Shown: positions 11,705-12,880 of the stretch, piece by piece
How positions within the stretch are numbered: position 1 is the first letter of the stretch
Layout of the letters: each line of letters begins with the position of its first letter
DNA from: Candidatus Zipacnadia bacterium
Lineage (GTDB): Bacteria > Armatimonadota > Zipacnadia > Zipacnadales > Zipacnadaceae
Direction: 5' to 3'
Assembly: GCA_029821455.1 (NCBI GenBank)
Contig: JALGTI010000173.1
Span: 1 to 12,880, forward strand
Length of the DNA stretch: 12,880 bases
Translations under genes and position numbers: made by a program
The notes under the pieces: model-generated
The model's input: the letters and a program-made list of their open reading frames with translations, nothing else
What the model was told of the DNA's origin: nothing
The model's database searches: none

Positions 11705-12880
11705 TTACAGGGCCGGCTGCCGCATCGCCGATGGCAGGCTGCCGGTCCCCTCGATATATTGCCTGAGGCCTTCCACTAATGCGACCGCTGACAGTTGACG
11801 GATATGATCCTGGGTCAGCAGCCTCTCCTCCGCGCGGTGATTCAGATACATTAGCTCCACAAGACACGACGGCATCGTCGTCTCGCGCACCACCACAAAG
11901 CGCGCCCTGCGCACCCCGTTGTCTTTACGCTGCAGCTTGTTCAGGAGCTGACGGTGCACGATCGTTGCCAGGCAGTTGCTGTCGCGCGTGTACCAGTATG
12001 TCTCAGTGCCGTGGTTGGTGTTAGGCCGTGGCATGGCATTGCAGTGGATGCTCAGGAACACGTCCGCGCCCAACTGATTGGCGAACCCGGCCCGGGCGAA
12101 CAGGTCTACGAAGACATCCTCATCACGCGTCAGGATTGGCCTGGCCCCAGCGCGCAGCAAACCCGCCACCACCCGTTTGGCTACGTCCAGGTTGATCTCC
12201 TTCTCCAGCAGATTCCTGCCTCGTGCCCCGCTATCCCGCCCGCCGTGGCCGGGGTCAATGACGATCGTCTGCCCTTGCAACCTGTCGCGCCGAAACTCCA
12301 CCGTCACCTCTGAGCGGGCCGCATCGCAGGTGCTCTTAAGCCGGATAAGCTGGCGCATATCCATCGCCATCCGCGTCCATCCGCTTTGCTCCTCGCCTGC
12401 GACCATCAACTGCCGCACGAAATCCCCCTCTACCGGTTGAGATATGTTCTCTGCCGGCGCAGTCACATCTGGAAAGTTGACGATGACCTGCGGCGGATTG
12501 TCGCTAACATCAATGACGGGGATAATTGGCCCGGTGAACCGGCAGGTGATGATAGTGCGCTCATCGCCGACCTGCTTGCTGATGACCTGCTTGAACTCGA
12601 GGCTCCGCCGATCAATCAACGGCTCGTCGCCATCTAGGTGGCCCATTATGAATGTGCCGCCGCAACCATCCGGCCGCGGCCGCCACAGGGCCAGATGCCT
12701 GTCTATCAGGTCCATCACGAAGCGGGCCACTGCGGGGCGTGACTTGAACTGGCCGAAGCGCACCCGCCGCACATTGCCCTGATTGACCAGCGTGACGTAT
12801 GGCTCCTCGGTGATCTCGATGTGAGGCAGGTCCACGAAGGCGCGCTCCGGGTTCTTCATCCAGTCAGTGCTTGCCTTCAC
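11705..12880 (-). CDS. N-acetylmuramoyl-L-alanine amidase with AMIN-like domains (5' end outside the window)
   Basis: This zinc amidase (Amidase_3) cuts the bond between N-acetylmuramic acid and L-alanine in peptidoglycan, in the periplasm or cell wall. Positions are counted from the window edge. The catalytic domain (204-377) has IVIDPGHGGRDSGARG (206-221, Zn ligand His212), LLEKEINLDVAK (224-235, Zn ligand Glu226), DVFLSIHCNA (273-282, Zn ligand His279) and CLVELMYLNH (339-348, catalytic Glu342). Upstream there are two beta-rich stretches that resemble AMIN domains (about 35-65, VRRVRFGQFKSRPAVARFVM; and about 108-198, with FTGPIIPVIDVSDNPPQVIV). AMIN domains direct amidases to the cell wall or septum. 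The GTG at 12880 is simply the window edge. The signal peptide and probably more sequence lie beyond it. First gene of the operon with rph in this window. Confidence 0.93.
   Translation of the reverse strand: MKASTDWMKNPERAFVDLPHIEITEEPYVTLVNQGNVRRVRFGQFKSRPAVARFVMDLIDRHLALWRPRPDGCGGTFIMGHLDGDEPLIDRRSLEFKQVISKQVGDERTIITCRFTGPIIPVIDVSDNPPQVIVNFPDVTAPAENISQPVEGDFVRQLMVAGEEQSGWTRMAMDMRQLIRLKSTCDAARSEVTVEFRRDRLQGQTIVIDPGHGGRDSGARGRNLLEKEINLDVAKRVVAGLLRAGARPILTRDEDVFVDLFARAGFANQLGADVFLSIHCNAMPRPNTNHGTETYWYTRDSNCLATIVHRQLLNKLQRKDNGVRRARFVVVRETTMPSCLVELMYLNHRAEERLLTQDHIRQLSAVALVEGLRQYIEGTGSLPSAMRQPAL

Overview
The window is a GC-rich piece of a bacterial chromosome. It carries housekeeping genes (aroQ, an M24 aminopeptidase, rph, a peptidoglycan amidase) mixed with cell-surface polysaccharide genes and a small repeat-rich accessory patch. 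The AMIN-type amidase and the O-antigen-ligase-like protein suggest a free-living bacterium with a complex envelope. The interspersed hairpin repeats are of a kind common in uncultured environmental lineages such as Armatimonadota or Chloroflexota relatives, but the sequence alone does not fix the phylum.

Layout. (1) 1-181 holds a short palindromic interspersed repeat and no gene. (2) 182-4168, plus strand: a family-39-type glycosyltransferase split by a one-base frameshift, then an O-antigen ligase/polymerase-type membrane protein with a TPR tail. An 11-bp inverted repeat covers the start codon of the second gene. (3) 4204-5723, plus strand: aroQ and an Xaa-Pro-type M24 peptidase, translationally coupled. 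The efp gene that often follows this pair is absent. (4) 5618-6520, minus strand: a four-helix membrane protein of unknown function whose 3' end runs 106 bases into the peptidase gene. (5) 6630-8917, plus strand: a promoter only a few bases upstream of a GTG start, then an MFS transporter fused to HEAT repeats. (6) 8933-9113, plus strand: a compact unit of strong promoter, Shine-Dalgarno, 25-codon ORF and terminator-like hairpin, directly before a stand-alone HNH protein (9121-9660). (7) 9667-10636, mostly minus strand: a DUF559 (Vsr-like) nuclease ORF bounded and interrupted by GC-rich palindromic repeats, next to the C-terminal remnant of a restriction/modification-type DNA methylase. (8) 10642-12880, minus strand: an operon of amidase (cut by the window edge), rph and a 100-residue unknown protein. 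The last two genes share the same Shine-Dalgarno sequence at the same spacing, which places the rph start at a TTG codon.

How the genes work together. The first two genes probably assemble or modify surface glycans. aroQ feeds the shikimate pathway. The amidase remodels cell-wall peptidoglycan and rph matures tRNA 3' ends. The most interesting stretch is 9667-10636. There a DUF559 nuclease lies between two near-identical hairpin repeats, takes its stop codon from one repeat, and can only start translation upstream of another. This resembles the link between REP sequences and their RAYT proteins, but with a different nuclease family. The second point of interest is the self-contained tiny transcription unit at 8933-9113.
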